Of a stretch of DNA of 64,000 nt, positions 50,830 through 59,531 are shown piece after piece (position 1 is the stretch's first letter; every line of letters begins with the position of its first letter). The stretch covers positions 153,993-217,992 of the forward strand of contig BTUU01000009.1 in the NCBI GenBank assembly GCA_045863555.1, given 5' to 3'. The notes beneath the pieces are model-generated. The model searched no databases. It was not told the DNA's origin and was given only the letters and a program-made list of their open reading frames with translations. Source of the stretch: JACRLV01 sp045863555. Its GTDB lineage: Bacteria; Planctomycetota; Phycisphaerae; UBA1845; Fen-1342. The position numbers and the translations under genes are program-made.

Positions 50830-53800
50830 ATGCGGTACAAACTCCTCACCTTGGCGGTGCTTGCGATCGCGTCGATGATCTCGGGCGGCTGCCCTTCGGA
50901 CGGCGGCACGGGCGGGACAGGCGGCGGCGGCGGGACGGGCGGCGGCGGGAATCTCCCCGATGGCGATCCGGAGCCGCAGGCGTCGACGCAGCTCAGCATC
51001 ACGTCCACCGCGAGCTTCCTTCAGTTCAACGCCGCGGGCCTGAGCTCCACGCGCTTTCAGACGTCGGCGGATCTCACCGCCGTCTTCTCGAACCTCACTG
51101 GCAGCATCGCCGACCTCGCGATCAACTGGACGATCGAGAGCACCTCGGCCGGCGGTCCCGTGCTGGAGTTCGTCAGCACCGGCGCCACAACGGCCACGGG
51201 CGTTTCCGTCATCGTAGTGCCCACCGAGGCGCCGCTCGCCGATACATCACACACCGTCCGCGCTTCGGCTCTGGTTGACGGGACGACGCGGACCGCCGCG
51301 ATCCAGATCGTCGTCGTGCCGGATCCGATCATCGGCGGAGATTCGACGCTGCTCTCGGTTTCACCCTTCACGATTCCAACCGTCGGCGTTGATATCGTCG
51401 ATGTGAACGGCACCCCCACGCGTCAGGTCGTGCTGAACGCCGGCGACAGCGGCCCGATCAGCCGCGTCAGCTTTCTCTGGAGCGAGCAGGAAGTCCTTCC
51501 CCCCGGCATCACTGTCCCCGCGGATCGCACCACGCAAACGCAGACGCTCACGATCGCCGACGATGTCAGCGGCATCTACACCTTCCGGGTCCAGGTCGTC
51601 GACGCGCTCGACAACCGCGCCACCGGGCTCGTCCGCGTCTACATCGGCGTGACCGACCTGCTCCTCGACGTCCAGGCCACGCGGCTTCAGGTCGTTCCAA
51701 ACGGAGACGTGACCCTTCGCACCACCCGCGTCGGCGGAATCGGAGATCTCACCGCGGCGACGGATGACAACTTCTCGTACAGCCTGCGGATCCTCGACGA
51801 ATCCGGCGCGGCCGTCGCGGCCACCGTGAATCCGGGCACGAGCGTTGTCCGCGATGCAAACGTCATCGACTGGACCGTCAGCGGCCTGCCCGCGCCGGCC
51901 AGTTACCGGTTCGAATTCACCGTCGTCGATCGCGTCGGGCAGACCGCCGTTTCGACGTTGCCCGTGCTCTTCACCGATGAACTGGGCCTCGCGGTTACGC
52001 CGTCGCGGTCTCAGGTGGGTGTGGGAACGCCTTTCAGCATCCGCACGGTTCGCGCCGGCGGCCAGCCGAACTGGACGTATACGTTTACGGTCTTCGATTC
52101 GGCCGGCGTGAACATCACCGGCGCCACGACGATCAACCCGCCGTCGGGCACGACCAGCACGCTCGTCACGAACGACTGGACGTTTACGAACGGGTTCCCG
52201 ACGGCCGACACCTATCGAATCTTCGTCACGGCAACCGACGGTGCGAGCAAGACAACGACGGCCGGGACGTCGGTCCGCGTCGGCGACTTCCTGACGCTCG
52301 ATGCCCGGGCCGCGAACAACCTGCTGCCGCCGGTGATCGGCGCGGCCACGCCACAGAATCAGTCGACGATCACGTTCGTGCCGAACGGCGGCACGCCACC
52401 CTATACCTACCAGTTCGCTCTCGGCGGCGCGGGCGGCGGGGGCACGCCGACGTACTCCGCGGCCCAGAATACGCCGCTTCCGTCCGACCCGGACGGCACG
52501 CTGACGATCACCTTCACGTCGCCGCTGAGTGCGGCCGGTGTTGAAGGCACCTATCGCACGGACGTAACCGTGACCGACGCGCTTGGAAATACGGCGCGGG
52601 ACAGCGTCGTGATCGAGGTTCGGAGCCTCGGCGGCGGAAACTTCAATGTCGACGTGCAGCCGGCGCAGGTGCAGATCGCTCCCACGGCCCTCGCGACGCT
52701 CTACGACCGGCTGATCCGCACATTCCGCACCGGCGGCGTGGGGACCATCGCGAACACGGACTACGTCTGGACCGTCCGCGACAGCGCGGGCAACGCCGTC
52801 GCCGGCTTCACGATCGCGGCCGACGCGGCTGGCAGCGGCCAGACGCTCGACTGGGACGTGACGGTCCCCGCGGGACTGACGCCGGGCACGTACCGGTTCT
52901 ATGCAACTGCGACCGACGATGCGACGAATTCGACGACCGGCTCCGCGTCAATTCTCATCGCCGACATCCTGACGGTGGACGTGTGGACGGAGACGAATGT
53001 CGTCGCGCCTGGCGTCCCGATCACGGTCAACGTGCGGGCCAACGGTGGCTCGGGCACGCGGACGTTCACCTTCGACGCGTTTGATCCGCAAGGCGCGAAC
53101 GACGACGCATTCGGCGGCGTGTTCGGGACGTTCAACGCGGGCGCGGGGACCATTGTGTATGTCTCGCCGACGGCCGGGTCCGGCACCTACCGGATCCAGG
53201 TGGACGTACTCGATACGGTTCTGAATACGACGGTCCGCCGCACGATCCCGATCTTCGTCACGGGCGACACCTCCCTCGTGGCGGGCGACGGTCTGATCAA
53301 CTGCCCGGCGGCGCAGACCGACCTTTCCTCCGCCACCGGCGCATTTGTCGACTCGGCCAATTTCTTCAGCGGTCTCGCGGCCGACACGGTTCATATCGTG
53401 CCGCTGGCGGCAAACCAGGCCCCGGCGTCGCTTCAGGGCCGTTCGCGCAGCGTGACCTTCCGCATCACCGAGCCCGACGGCAACGCAAGCCTCGACGTCT
53501 CGGACCTGACCTTCGTCGGAACCAACCAACGCGGCGAGGTCATCTCGGAGTCGATCAACCCGGCCGAGGCGGATATTCAGGGCGGAGCGACGGTCACGAC
53601 CCTCACGGCCCCGTTCCGTTCGCTGGAGCGCGTGTCGATCACGTACACGGGCGGCGAGGCGACCGACACGATCGAGGTCGGTTTCGGCGAGTGGTTCGGC
53701 GTGCAGGCGCCGTTCCCGACGCCCAGCAGCAACGAGGCGCGGCGCGCGTTCCACATCCTCGCCTTCTACAACAACCTCACTGGGGTTGGTGAAAACGTCA

Positions 53801-54258
53801 CGAGCTTCCTCGATCCGCAATCCACCGACTTTGAGGTGAATTTCACGCCGCCGGATCGGCAGTCGATCCGCTTCCCGCAGGCCGCCAACGTCCCCGACGG
53901 CACGCGCGATTTCATCGTCCAGTACGAAACGCTCTCATCGCTGCGGCTGGACATCGAGGCCGACGATCTCAGCCTCGACACGAGCAACGGCGACGTCGCG
54001 ATTCTGGACCTGAACGTGACCGGCGGGATCCCGCCGTACGACTACGCGATCAGCGACCTCGGAACGCGCGGGTCGAACGCGAGCACCGGCGGCGCTGTGA
54101 TCACCCCCAACACGTTCACCGATGATTTCGGCAGCGTTATTTCGACGTATCAGGGGCCGGCGGTCGCTTCGACCGAGGTTCACACGATCCGCGCGACGGT
54201 GACGGACGCCGTCGGGAACGTGGCCGTCGCCACGATCCGGATCGAACTGGTTCCGTAA
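50830..54258 (+). CDS. Large repeat lipoprotein with Ig/cadherin-like domains
   Basis: A 1142-residue predicted surface lipoprotein. The signal sequence ends in a lipobox SGGC (Cys19), followed by a Gly/Thr-rich linker (25-45). The rest consists of about eight beta-sandwich repeats of roughly 100 residues, with recurring ends such as YTFRVQVVDALDNRATGLV, YRFYATATDDATNSTTGSASI and HTIRATVTDAVGNVAVATI, like PKD/cadherin-type modules. GGAG precedes the ATG by 8 bases. Probable role: surface adhesion or scaffold; the ligand is unknown. Confidence 0.75.
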   Translation: MRYKLLTLAVLAIASMISGGCPSDGGTGGTGGGGGTGGGGNLPDGDPEPQASTQLSITSTASFLQFNAAGLSSTRFQTSADLTAVFSNLTGSIADLAINWTIESTSAGGPVLEFVSTGATTATGVSVIVVPTEAPLADTSHTVRASALVDGTTRTAAIQIVVVPDPIIGGDSTLLSVSPFTIPTVGVDIVDVNGTPTRQVVLNAGDSGPISRVSFLWSEQEVLPPGITVPADRTTQTQTLTIADDVSGIYTFRVQVVDALDNRATGLVRVYIGVTDLLLDVQATRLQVVPNGDVTLRTTRVGGIGDLTAATDDNFSYSLRILDESGAAVAATVNPGTSVVRDANVIDWTVSGLPAPASYRFEFTVVDRVGQTAVSTLPVLFTDELGLAVTPSRSQVGVGTPFSIRTVRAGGQPNWTYTFTVFDSAGVNITGATTINPPSGTTSTLVTNDWTFTNGFPTADTYRIFVTATDGASKTTTAGTSVRVGDFLTLDARAANNLLPPVIGAATPQNQSTITFVPNGGTPPYTYQFALGGAGGGGTPTYSAAQNTPLPSDPDGTLTITFTSPLSAAGVEGTYRTDVTVTDALGNTARDSVVIEVRSLGGGNFNVDVQPAQVQIAPTALATLYDRLIRTFRTGGVGTIANTDYVWTVRDSAGNAVAGFTIAADAAGSGQTLDWDVTVPAGLTPGTYRFYATATDDATNSTTGSASILIADILTVDVWTETNVVAPGVPITVNVRANGGSGTRTFTFDAFDPQGANDDAFGGVFGTFNAGAGTIVYVSPTAGSGTYRIQVDVLDTVLNTTVRRTIPIFVTGDTSLVAGDGLINCPAAQTDLSSATGAFVDSANFFSGLAADTVHIVPLAANQAPASLQGRSRSVTFRITEPDGNASLDVSDLTFVGTNQRGEVISESINPAEADIQGGATVTTLTAPFRSLERVSITYTGGEATDTIEVGFGEWFGVQAPFPTPSSNEARRAFHILAFYNNLTGVGENVTSFLDPQSTDFEVNFTPPDRQSIRFPQAANVPDGTRDFIVQYETLSSLRLDIEADDLSLDTSNGDVAILDLNVTGGIPPYDYAISDLGTRGSNASTGGAVITPNTFTDDFGSVISTYQGPAVASTEVHTIRATVTDAVGNVAVATIRIELVP

Positions 54259-54322
54259 TTCGGCGTTTCGCCGGTGATTTGCCGATCGCGCTCGCGCGGC
54301 GCGGTCGTACTGGAGTCCTGAC

Positions 54323-55852
54323 ATGATCTCTCGCGGCATCCTCGCGGCGGCGGCGCTGGCCGCATTTTCGTCCGCCTCCGTCCAGGCTCAGCTCGTCGGC
54401 ACGCCGCTCGAGCGGGCCGCCCGAATCCTGGGCATGTTCGACATCAACGGCGGCGGCGAACCCGATCGCTCGGTCGATTCCGACGGCGACGGGCTGCCCG
54501 ACACGTGGGAATTCGGCGGCCTCGATCCCGAGGGCACCGATGTTCCCTTTCCCGCGCCCGACGCGATCAGCCCCGGCACGCCCCCGGTCTCGATCTTCAG
54601 CCGCCGTCCCGTCCGCACCAGCGCGACGTCGCGCGATACCGACGGCGACGCGCTCTCCGATTTCATCGAGGTCTTCGGCCTGAAGTTCATCGACGACAAT
54701 CAGAACGGCCAGCTCGACGACGCGTGCGCCCGCGACGCCGGCGGCAACGTGCTCTTCAACGCCGACGGTACGCCCATCCGCGCGACGGACGCGGCCGGTA
54801 ATGCGGTCGGCGAGTGGTTTGATTTCAATGGCGACGGAATGCCGAGCGTGGGCGAGTTTCCCGCTCCAAACGTCCTCGTCGCGGGCCAGGAATTCGACTT
54901 CGACGGATTTGTCTTTACCGACCCGACGAACCCGGATACGGACGGCGATGGAATTTCCGACGGCTCCGACAACGATCCGCTCGTCAATCCGCGCTCGTTC
55001 GGCGTCGATAGCCCGTTCTTCCCCTCCGTCTCCGGCGGATCCGATCGCGACAAGGATAATGACGGCCTCGGAAACGGCATGGATCTGGGCAATGACGTTA
55101 CGCGGACCGTCGACAACCCCACGGATCTCCCGCGCATTCTCCAGTTGCTCCGCCCCGACCTCCTGGCGGACAATGCGATCCCGGAAGGGCTCGTCGATGA
55201 ACTGCTCGGTGCCGACTGGAACGGCGACGGACTTTTCCGCCTGACCGACATTCAGAACCTGCACTTCGGCCTCGTCGCCGCGCCGAATCTCACGGCCGGC
55301 GCGATTCCGCTCTTTCTGATCGAAGACCCCGACAGCCCCGATCCGGACAATCCCGATCTGCGCACGCTGGGATTCGCGATCACGGGGTTCCCGGCCGTCT
55401 TCCGTCCCAACACGTTCTACCGCGCATCGCTGCGCGGCCCCGGCGGCGTGAACCCGCCGCTTCCCTACCAGGAACTGCTCACGCCGACCGGCCGGCTGAA
55501 TAACGAGTTCCTGCCCGACCCGCGCATCTGGACGGTGCTTTACGCGTGGCGCGTGCCTGGATTCGACATCGACGGCAACGGCTTCATCGGCTACGACGCC
55601 GCCTCCTTCAGCGGTACGATCGAGATCAACGGCCAGAATCTGACGGACGCACAGCGGGCCGCGATCGAAAACGACCCCTCGACCGCGATAGCGATCGAAG
55701 GCGGCGGTACGACGGGCGGCTCGACGACGGAGATCCCGAGCCTGGATGGGGTCATTCAGGTGAGTTTCCCGTCGTTCTGTTCGGGCCTCGGGTTCGGTCT
55801 GGTCGGGCTCGGGCTGCTGGGCGTGGCGTGTTTCCGGCCTCGCGTCCGATAA
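54323..55852 (+). CDS. Thrombospondin-type-3 repeat protein with C-terminal membrane tail
   Basis: A 509-residue exported protein (signal peptide ending SVQAQ, about 23) with many calcium-binding acidic loops of the thrombospondin type 3 kind: DSDGDGLPDTWE, DTDGDALSDFIE, DFNGDGMPSVGE, DTDGDGISDGSDNDP, DWNGDGLFRLTD. The last 30 residues form a hydrophobic helix between FCSGLG and the basic end RPRVR. They resemble a C-terminal sorting tail but have Cys where PEP is usual. It precedes a strong terminator and may form a transcript with the genes from 47413 on. Confidence 0.75.
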   Translation: MISRGILAAAALAAFSSASVQAQLVGTPLERAARILGMFDINGGGEPDRSVDSDGDGLPDTWEFGGLDPEGTDVPFPAPDAISPGTPPVSIFSRRPVRTSATSRDTDGDALSDFIEVFGLKFIDDNQNGQLDDACARDAGGNVLFNADGTPIRATDAAGNAVGEWFDFNGDGMPSVGEFPAPNVLVAGQEFDFDGFVFTDPTNPDTDGDGISDGSDNDPLVNPRSFGVDSPFFPSVSGGSDRDKDNDGLGNGMDLGNDVTRTVDNPTDLPRILQLLRPDLLADNAIPEGLVDELLGADWNGDGLFRLTDIQNLHFGLVAAPNLTAGAIPLFLIEDPDSPDPDNPDLRTLGFAITGFPAVFRPNTFYRASLRGPGGVNPPLPYQELLTPTGRLNNEFLPDPRIWTVLYAWRVPGFDIDGNGFIGYDAASFSGTIEINGQNLTDAQRAAIENDPSTAIAIEGGGTTGGSTTEIPSLDGVIQVSFPSFCSGLGFGLVGLGLLGVACFRPRVR

Positions 55853-55878
55853 TTTGTGCGGAATCAAATGTGCTTCTT

Positions 55879-55917
55879 GCGGCCGGTGAGGAAATCTCAG
55901 CCGGCCGCTTTTTTTTC
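55879..55917 (+). terminator. Intrinsic terminator after TSP3 protein
   Basis: GCGGCCGG and TGAG (55879-55890) pair with CTCA and CCGGCCGC (with a one-base bulge), followed by TTTTTTTT. Confidence 0.88.
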
Positions 55918-55946
55918 TTGACATTCAGGGGGCAGGGGGCTAAAAG
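55918..55946 (+). promoter_or_regulatory. Sigma-70-type promoter for PEP-CTERM gene A
   Basis: A perfect TTGACA (55918-55923), a 17-bp spacer and TAAAAG (55941-55946), abutting the preceding terminator. Confidence 0.55.
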
Positions 55947-56003
55947 AGACGGAGTAACGAAAGGCATCGCGCCTCGGTACGTCTTCAGGAGGAGAATAAG
56001 CTC

Positions 56004-56771
56004 ATGTCAAAGTTGTCGATGCGCGGCATCATGATTGCCGCAGCGTTCGTGGTCGCGCCTGCAATGGCGGACCTCACCGGTCCCGGTTTCGCGATCACGG
56101 CGATCGACCCGGCTACCGGCAGGGCGGATCAGATTCAGTTCGAGGGGCGCTGGAGCGAAGACCACACGACGTATCGCTGGTCCAGCTCGGAAACGCACAT
56201 GTTCTTCGCCGCCGATGGCTCGTTCCTCGGCAGCCTGAACCCCGCCGAAGCATCCCAGACCAGCTCGATCGAGTACGTCGTTGATCCAATCGTCAATCTG
56301 TCGTTCTCGGTCGCCGCGGGCAATGCCACGACGACTTTCATGATCGGGTCGGCCCTGCTGTCCTTCCCGACGATCTCGGCGGCGGAGGCCCGCGCCAGCG
56401 TGGGCTTCTCCGTGACGGACTTCTCCGGCGGCGACGGCGCGACCCTCACGGGCATCGGCGGCCATACCGGAACGGCCGGCTACGTCGCCCAGTACAACGG
56501 CTTTGCCGGCACGAACTCGGGCACGAGCTTCGCCGAGCTGCTTCCGTCGGTGGTTGCGGCCCCGTTCCTGACCGGTACCGACTCCGCGACCGTCCCGGCG
56601 TCCGGCTATACGCCGATCGGTTCGGTTAGCGACATGAGCTCGCTGGTCGCGTTTGAATTGTCGGCCGGCGACTTCGCCAGCGGCACGTCGACGTTCGAGA
56701 TCATCCCCGAACCGACGACCGGTGTGCTCCTCCTGGTGGCAGCGGGAGCCCTTCTGGCCCGCCGCCGATAA
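56004..56771 (+). CDS. PEP-CTERM protein A (duplicated pair, copy 1)
   Basis: A 255-residue exported protein. The signal peptide ends PAMADL (about 22). The mature beta-rich domain starts TGPGFAITAIDPATG. The C-terminal sorting signal is IIPEPTTGVLLLVAAGALLARRR. It is nearly identical over its length to the gene at 57767, with the same 255 residues. GGAGGAG precedes the ATG. It has its own promoter and terminator. Function unknown; expected to be an exosortase substrate. Confidence 0.85.
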   Translation: MSKLSMRGIMIAAAFVVAPAMADLTGPGFAITAIDPATGRADQIQFEGRWSEDHTTYRWSSSETHMFFAADGSFLGSLNPAEASQTSSIEYVVDPIVNLSFSVAAGNATTTFMIGSALLSFPTISAAEARASVGFSVTDFSGGDGATLTGIGGHTGTAGYVAQYNGFAGTNSGTSFAELLPSVVAAPFLTGTDSATVPASGYTPIGSVSDMSSLVAFELSAGDFASGTSTFEIIPEPTTGVLLLVAAGALLARRR

Positions 56772-56801
56772 GACTTTCTTCGCGGCAAAAGTGGAAATCT
56801 C

Positions 56802-56841
56802 GAGCGGACGCGACATAACATTCGCGTCCGCTCTTCTTTTT
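56802..56841 (+). terminator. Intrinsic terminator after PEP-CTERM gene A
   Basis: GAGCGGACGCGA (56802-56813) pairs exactly with TCGCGTCCGCTC (56822-56833), followed by TTCTTTTT. Confidence 0.88.
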
Positions 56842-56950
56842 AGGGGGGTGCGGACCGTCGCCGAAGAGGCTGATGGTAGGGTTGCCTCAGGCGTCCGATA
56901 ATAATGCGTTTCATGCAGTCGGAACGCAGTTCTGCCGAGGAGAGAAGCCC

Positions 56951-57700
56951 ATGTCGCACCCGCGTTTTCGCAACCGTATCTCCGTGGCCGCGCTTTCGCT
57001 TGGACTCGCAGCCCTCGCGCCGACGGCCTCGGCAGATCTTTCGAACGTGATTTTCCGGATCGAAGCCACAAATTCTCAGGGCTCGGGCGTGTTCGAGGCC
57101 ACCTCGGACCAGGGTTCCTGGGACGGCGATACCTATACCTGGGTCGGCGGCGGCATCGACATCAGAAATGAGAGCGGCGACGTCATCGCGAGTCTGATGA
57201 ACGCGACTTTCGTCGCGATCGCCGATCCGCAGGTGGGAATCCTGTTCGACGTCGTTGCCGGCGCGACGGACACGCAGTTCACGATCAGTTCGGGCGAGCT
57301 GTCGTTCCCGACGATCTTCGGCGCGACCGGCGTTGCCAGCGCGGGCCTCACGGTCACGGACGCCGGGCAGGACGACGGAGCGCTCGCCACGGGCAATGGC
57401 GGCTCCGGCAACAGTGCCTACCAGGCCAATTACAACGGACTGATTCCCGCGGGGACCATCTTCGCCGAGTTCATCCGCAGCGTGGTCGTCGCGACCCCCG
57501 GCGGAACGGAGACCGGCGTCGGTTCGACCGGCGGTTTTCTGAATATCCCGGATCCCGTCTCGTCGATGAGCGCCCAGTACAGCTTCCTGCTCAGCGCACT
57601 CGACAGCGCGTCGGGAACGAGCAACTTCGTCGTCATTCCGGAGCCGGCGTCGCTGGTGCTGCTGGCGCTCGGCGCGACGGCGCTGATTCGCCGCCGATAG
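56951..57700 (+). CDS. PEP-CTERM protein B (duplicated pair, copy 1)
   Basis: A 249-residue exported protein with a signal peptide (ending ASADLS, about 25), a beta-rich body and the sorting signal VIPEPASLVLLALGATALIRRR. GGAG precedes the ATG at 56951. It is highly similar over its whole length to the gene at 58730, also 249 residues. Its overall fold pattern resembles protein A, so A and B may be older paralogues. Confidence 0.85.
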   Translation: MSHPRFRNRISVAALSLGLAALAPTASADLSNVIFRIEATNSQGSGVFEATSDQGSWDGDTYTWVGGGIDIRNESGDVIASLMNATFVAIADPQVGILFDVVAGATDTQFTISSGELSFPTIFGATGVASAGLTVTDAGQDDGALATGNGGSGNSAYQANYNGLIPAGTIFAEFIRSVVVATPGGTETGVGSTGGFLNIPDPVSSMSAQYSFLLSALDSASGTSNFVVIPEPASLVLLALGATALIRRR

Positions 57701-57766
57701 TACGCCGGCCGCTGGAGGAGAACAGCAATTCGCGCCTCCCTGCGGCCTTGAGAGGAGAAAAGGCAA

Positions 57767-58534
57767 ATGTTTAAGACTTCGATGCGCGGCTTTTTGGTAG
57801 CCGCAGCGTTTCTGGTCGCGCCCGCGATGGCGGACCTGACCGGTCCCGGCTTTGCAATCACCGCGATCGACGCCGCCACCGGGCGCACTGACCAGGTGAC
57901 GTTTGAAGGAAGCTGGAGCCAGGACGGCACGACCTATCGCTGGACCAGCTCCGAAACGCACAACTTCTACGGCAGCGACGGGACCTATCTCGGCAGCCTC
58001 AATCCCGCAGGCTCGAGTCAGTCCAGCTCAATCGAGTACGTTGTCGATCCAATCGTCAACCTCTCGTTCTCCGTCGCGGCCGGAAATGCGACGACGACTT
58101 TCACCATCGGCTCGGCGCTGCTGTCGTTCCCGACGATCAGCAGCGCAATTGCCCGCGCCAGCGTCGGTTTCTCGATCACCGACTTCTCCGGCGGCGACGG
58201 CGCGACGCTGACGGGCATCGGCGGCCATAGCGGCACGGCGGGCTATGTCGCCCAGTACAACGGCTTTGCCGGTACGAATTCCGGCACGAGCTTTCTCGAA
58301 GCCCTGCCGTCGATCGTCGCCGCGCCGTTCCTGACGGCGACCGACTCCGTCACGACGCCCGCCACCGGCTACACGCCGATCGGCTCGGTCAGTGACATGA
58401 GCACGCTGGTTGCGTTCGAACTCTCGGCCGGGGACTTCGCCAGCGGTACGTCAACGTTCGAGATCATCCCGGAACCGACGACGGGCGTGCTGCTTCTCCT
58501 CGCGGCCGGGGCGTTCGCGGCGCGGCGTCGCTAA
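57767..58534 (+). CDS. PEP-CTERM protein A' (duplicated pair, copy 2)
   Basis: A 255-residue near-identical copy of the gene at 56004, with the same signal peptide plan, the shared core FSGGDGATLTGIGGHSGTAG and the sorting signal IIPEPTTGVLLLLAAGAFAARRR. The small differences are scattered substitutions, consistent with selection for protein function. GAGGAG precedes the ATG. It follows gene B by 66 bp with no obvious promoter or terminator, so B and A' may be co-transcribed. Confidence 0.85.
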   Translation: MFKTSMRGFLVAAAFLVAPAMADLTGPGFAITAIDAATGRTDQVTFEGSWSQDGTTYRWTSSETHNFYGSDGTYLGSLNPAGSSQSSSIEYVVDPIVNLSFSVAAGNATTTFTIGSALLSFPTISSAIARASVGFSITDFSGGDGATLTGIGGHSGTAGYVAQYNGFAGTNSGTSFLEALPSIVAAPFLTATDSVTTPATGYTPIGSVSDMSTLVAFELSAGDFASGTSTFEIIPEPTTGVLLLLAAGAFAARRR

Positions 58535-58564
58535 GGTCTGCCAAGCGAATTGCGTGAGAATCAA

Positions 58565-58597
58565 GGGCGGACACGGTGCTCAGAGCCGTGTCCGCCC
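58565..58597 (+). terminator. Probable terminator hairpin after gene A'
   Basis: A perfect 12-bp stem, GGGCGGACACGG with CCGTGTCCGCCC, around a 9-base loop. The uridine run is weak (TGCTCATTTC). Confidence 0.6.
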
Positions 58598-58656
58598 TGC
58601 TCATTTCGGCTTATAGGACCTTCGTTGCGGACGCATTTGGTTTTCTCAGATTGTTC

Positions 58657-58685
58657 TTGACTTCGCCGGGACGGGGGACTATAAC
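58657..58685 (+). promoter_or_regulatory. Sigma-70-type promoter for PEP-CTERM gene B'
   Basis: TTGACT (58657-58662), a 17-bp spacer and TATAAC (58680-58685). Confidence 0.72.
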
Positions 58686-58729
58686 GGTCCCTAGGAGTCA
58701 GAAAGCAGCTCTGCTGAGGAGAGAAGCCC

Positions 58730-59479
58730 ATGTCCAACCGGTATACGTTCAACCGTATTTCCGTTGTCGCGTTGTCGTTCGGTCTTGCCGCGCTGGCGCC
58801 ATCGGCGTCGGCTGATCTTTCCACGGTCGTCTTCCGCCTCGAGGCCACCAACTCGTCCGGTTCCGGCGTGTTTGAAGTGACGTCGGACCAGGGTTCGTGG
58901 AACGGCGATACCTACACCTGGATCGGTGGCGGCGTCGATATCACCAACGAAAGCGGCGATGTGATCGCGACGCTGGTGAATGCTCGATTCACCGCAGTTG
59001 CCGATCCGCAGGTCGGCATCCTGTTCGACGTCGTCGCCGGTGCGACGGACACGCAGTTCACGATCAGCTCGGGTGAGCTTTCGTTCCCCACGATTACCAA
59101 CGCGACCGGTGTCGCCAGCGCGGGTCTGACCGTCACGGACGCGGGGCAGGACAACGGCGCGGTCGCCACCGGAAACGGCGGATCGGGCAACAGCGCCTAC
59201 CAGGCGAACTACAACGGCCTGGTTCCGGCGGGGACGATGTTCGCTGAGTTCATCAACTCGGTCGTCGTCACGACGCCCGGCGGTACGAACACCGGCGTCG
59301 GGTCCACGGGCGGCTTCATCGGCATCGCCAATCCGGTCTCGTCGATGAGCGCCCAGTACAGCTTCCTGCTCAGCGCGCTCGACAGCGCTTCCGGCACCAG
59401 CAACTTCGTCATCATCCCCGAGCCTGCGTCGCTGGCGCTGCTCGCTCTGGGTGCGATGGCACTGATTCGCCGCCGCTAA
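58730..59479 (+). CDS. PEP-CTERM protein B' (duplicated pair, copy 2)
   Basis: A 249-residue near-identical copy of the gene at 56951. The signal peptide ends ASADLS, the core contains VGILFDVVAGATDTQFTISS, and the sorting signal is IIPEPASLALLALGAMALIRRR. GGAGAGAAG precedes the ATG. It has its own promoter. With the three genes before it, it completes an A-B-A'-B' tandem duplication. Confidence 0.85.
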   Translation: MSNRYTFNRISVVALSFGLAALAPSASADLSTVVFRLEATNSSGSGVFEVTSDQGSWNGDTYTWIGGGVDITNESGDVIATLVNARFTAVADPQVGILFDVVAGATDTQFTISSGELSFPTITNATGVASAGLTVTDAGQDNGAVATGNGGSGNSAYQANYNGLVPAGTMFAEFINSVVVTTPGGTNTGVGSTGGFIGIANPVSSMSAQYSFLLSALDSASGTSNFVIIPEPASLALLALGAMALIRRR

Positions 59480-59531
59480 GCCGCAGCGCATCGGAAGAGT
59501 CCACACGAGTCGAAGGGAGTGGGTGCCGGAT

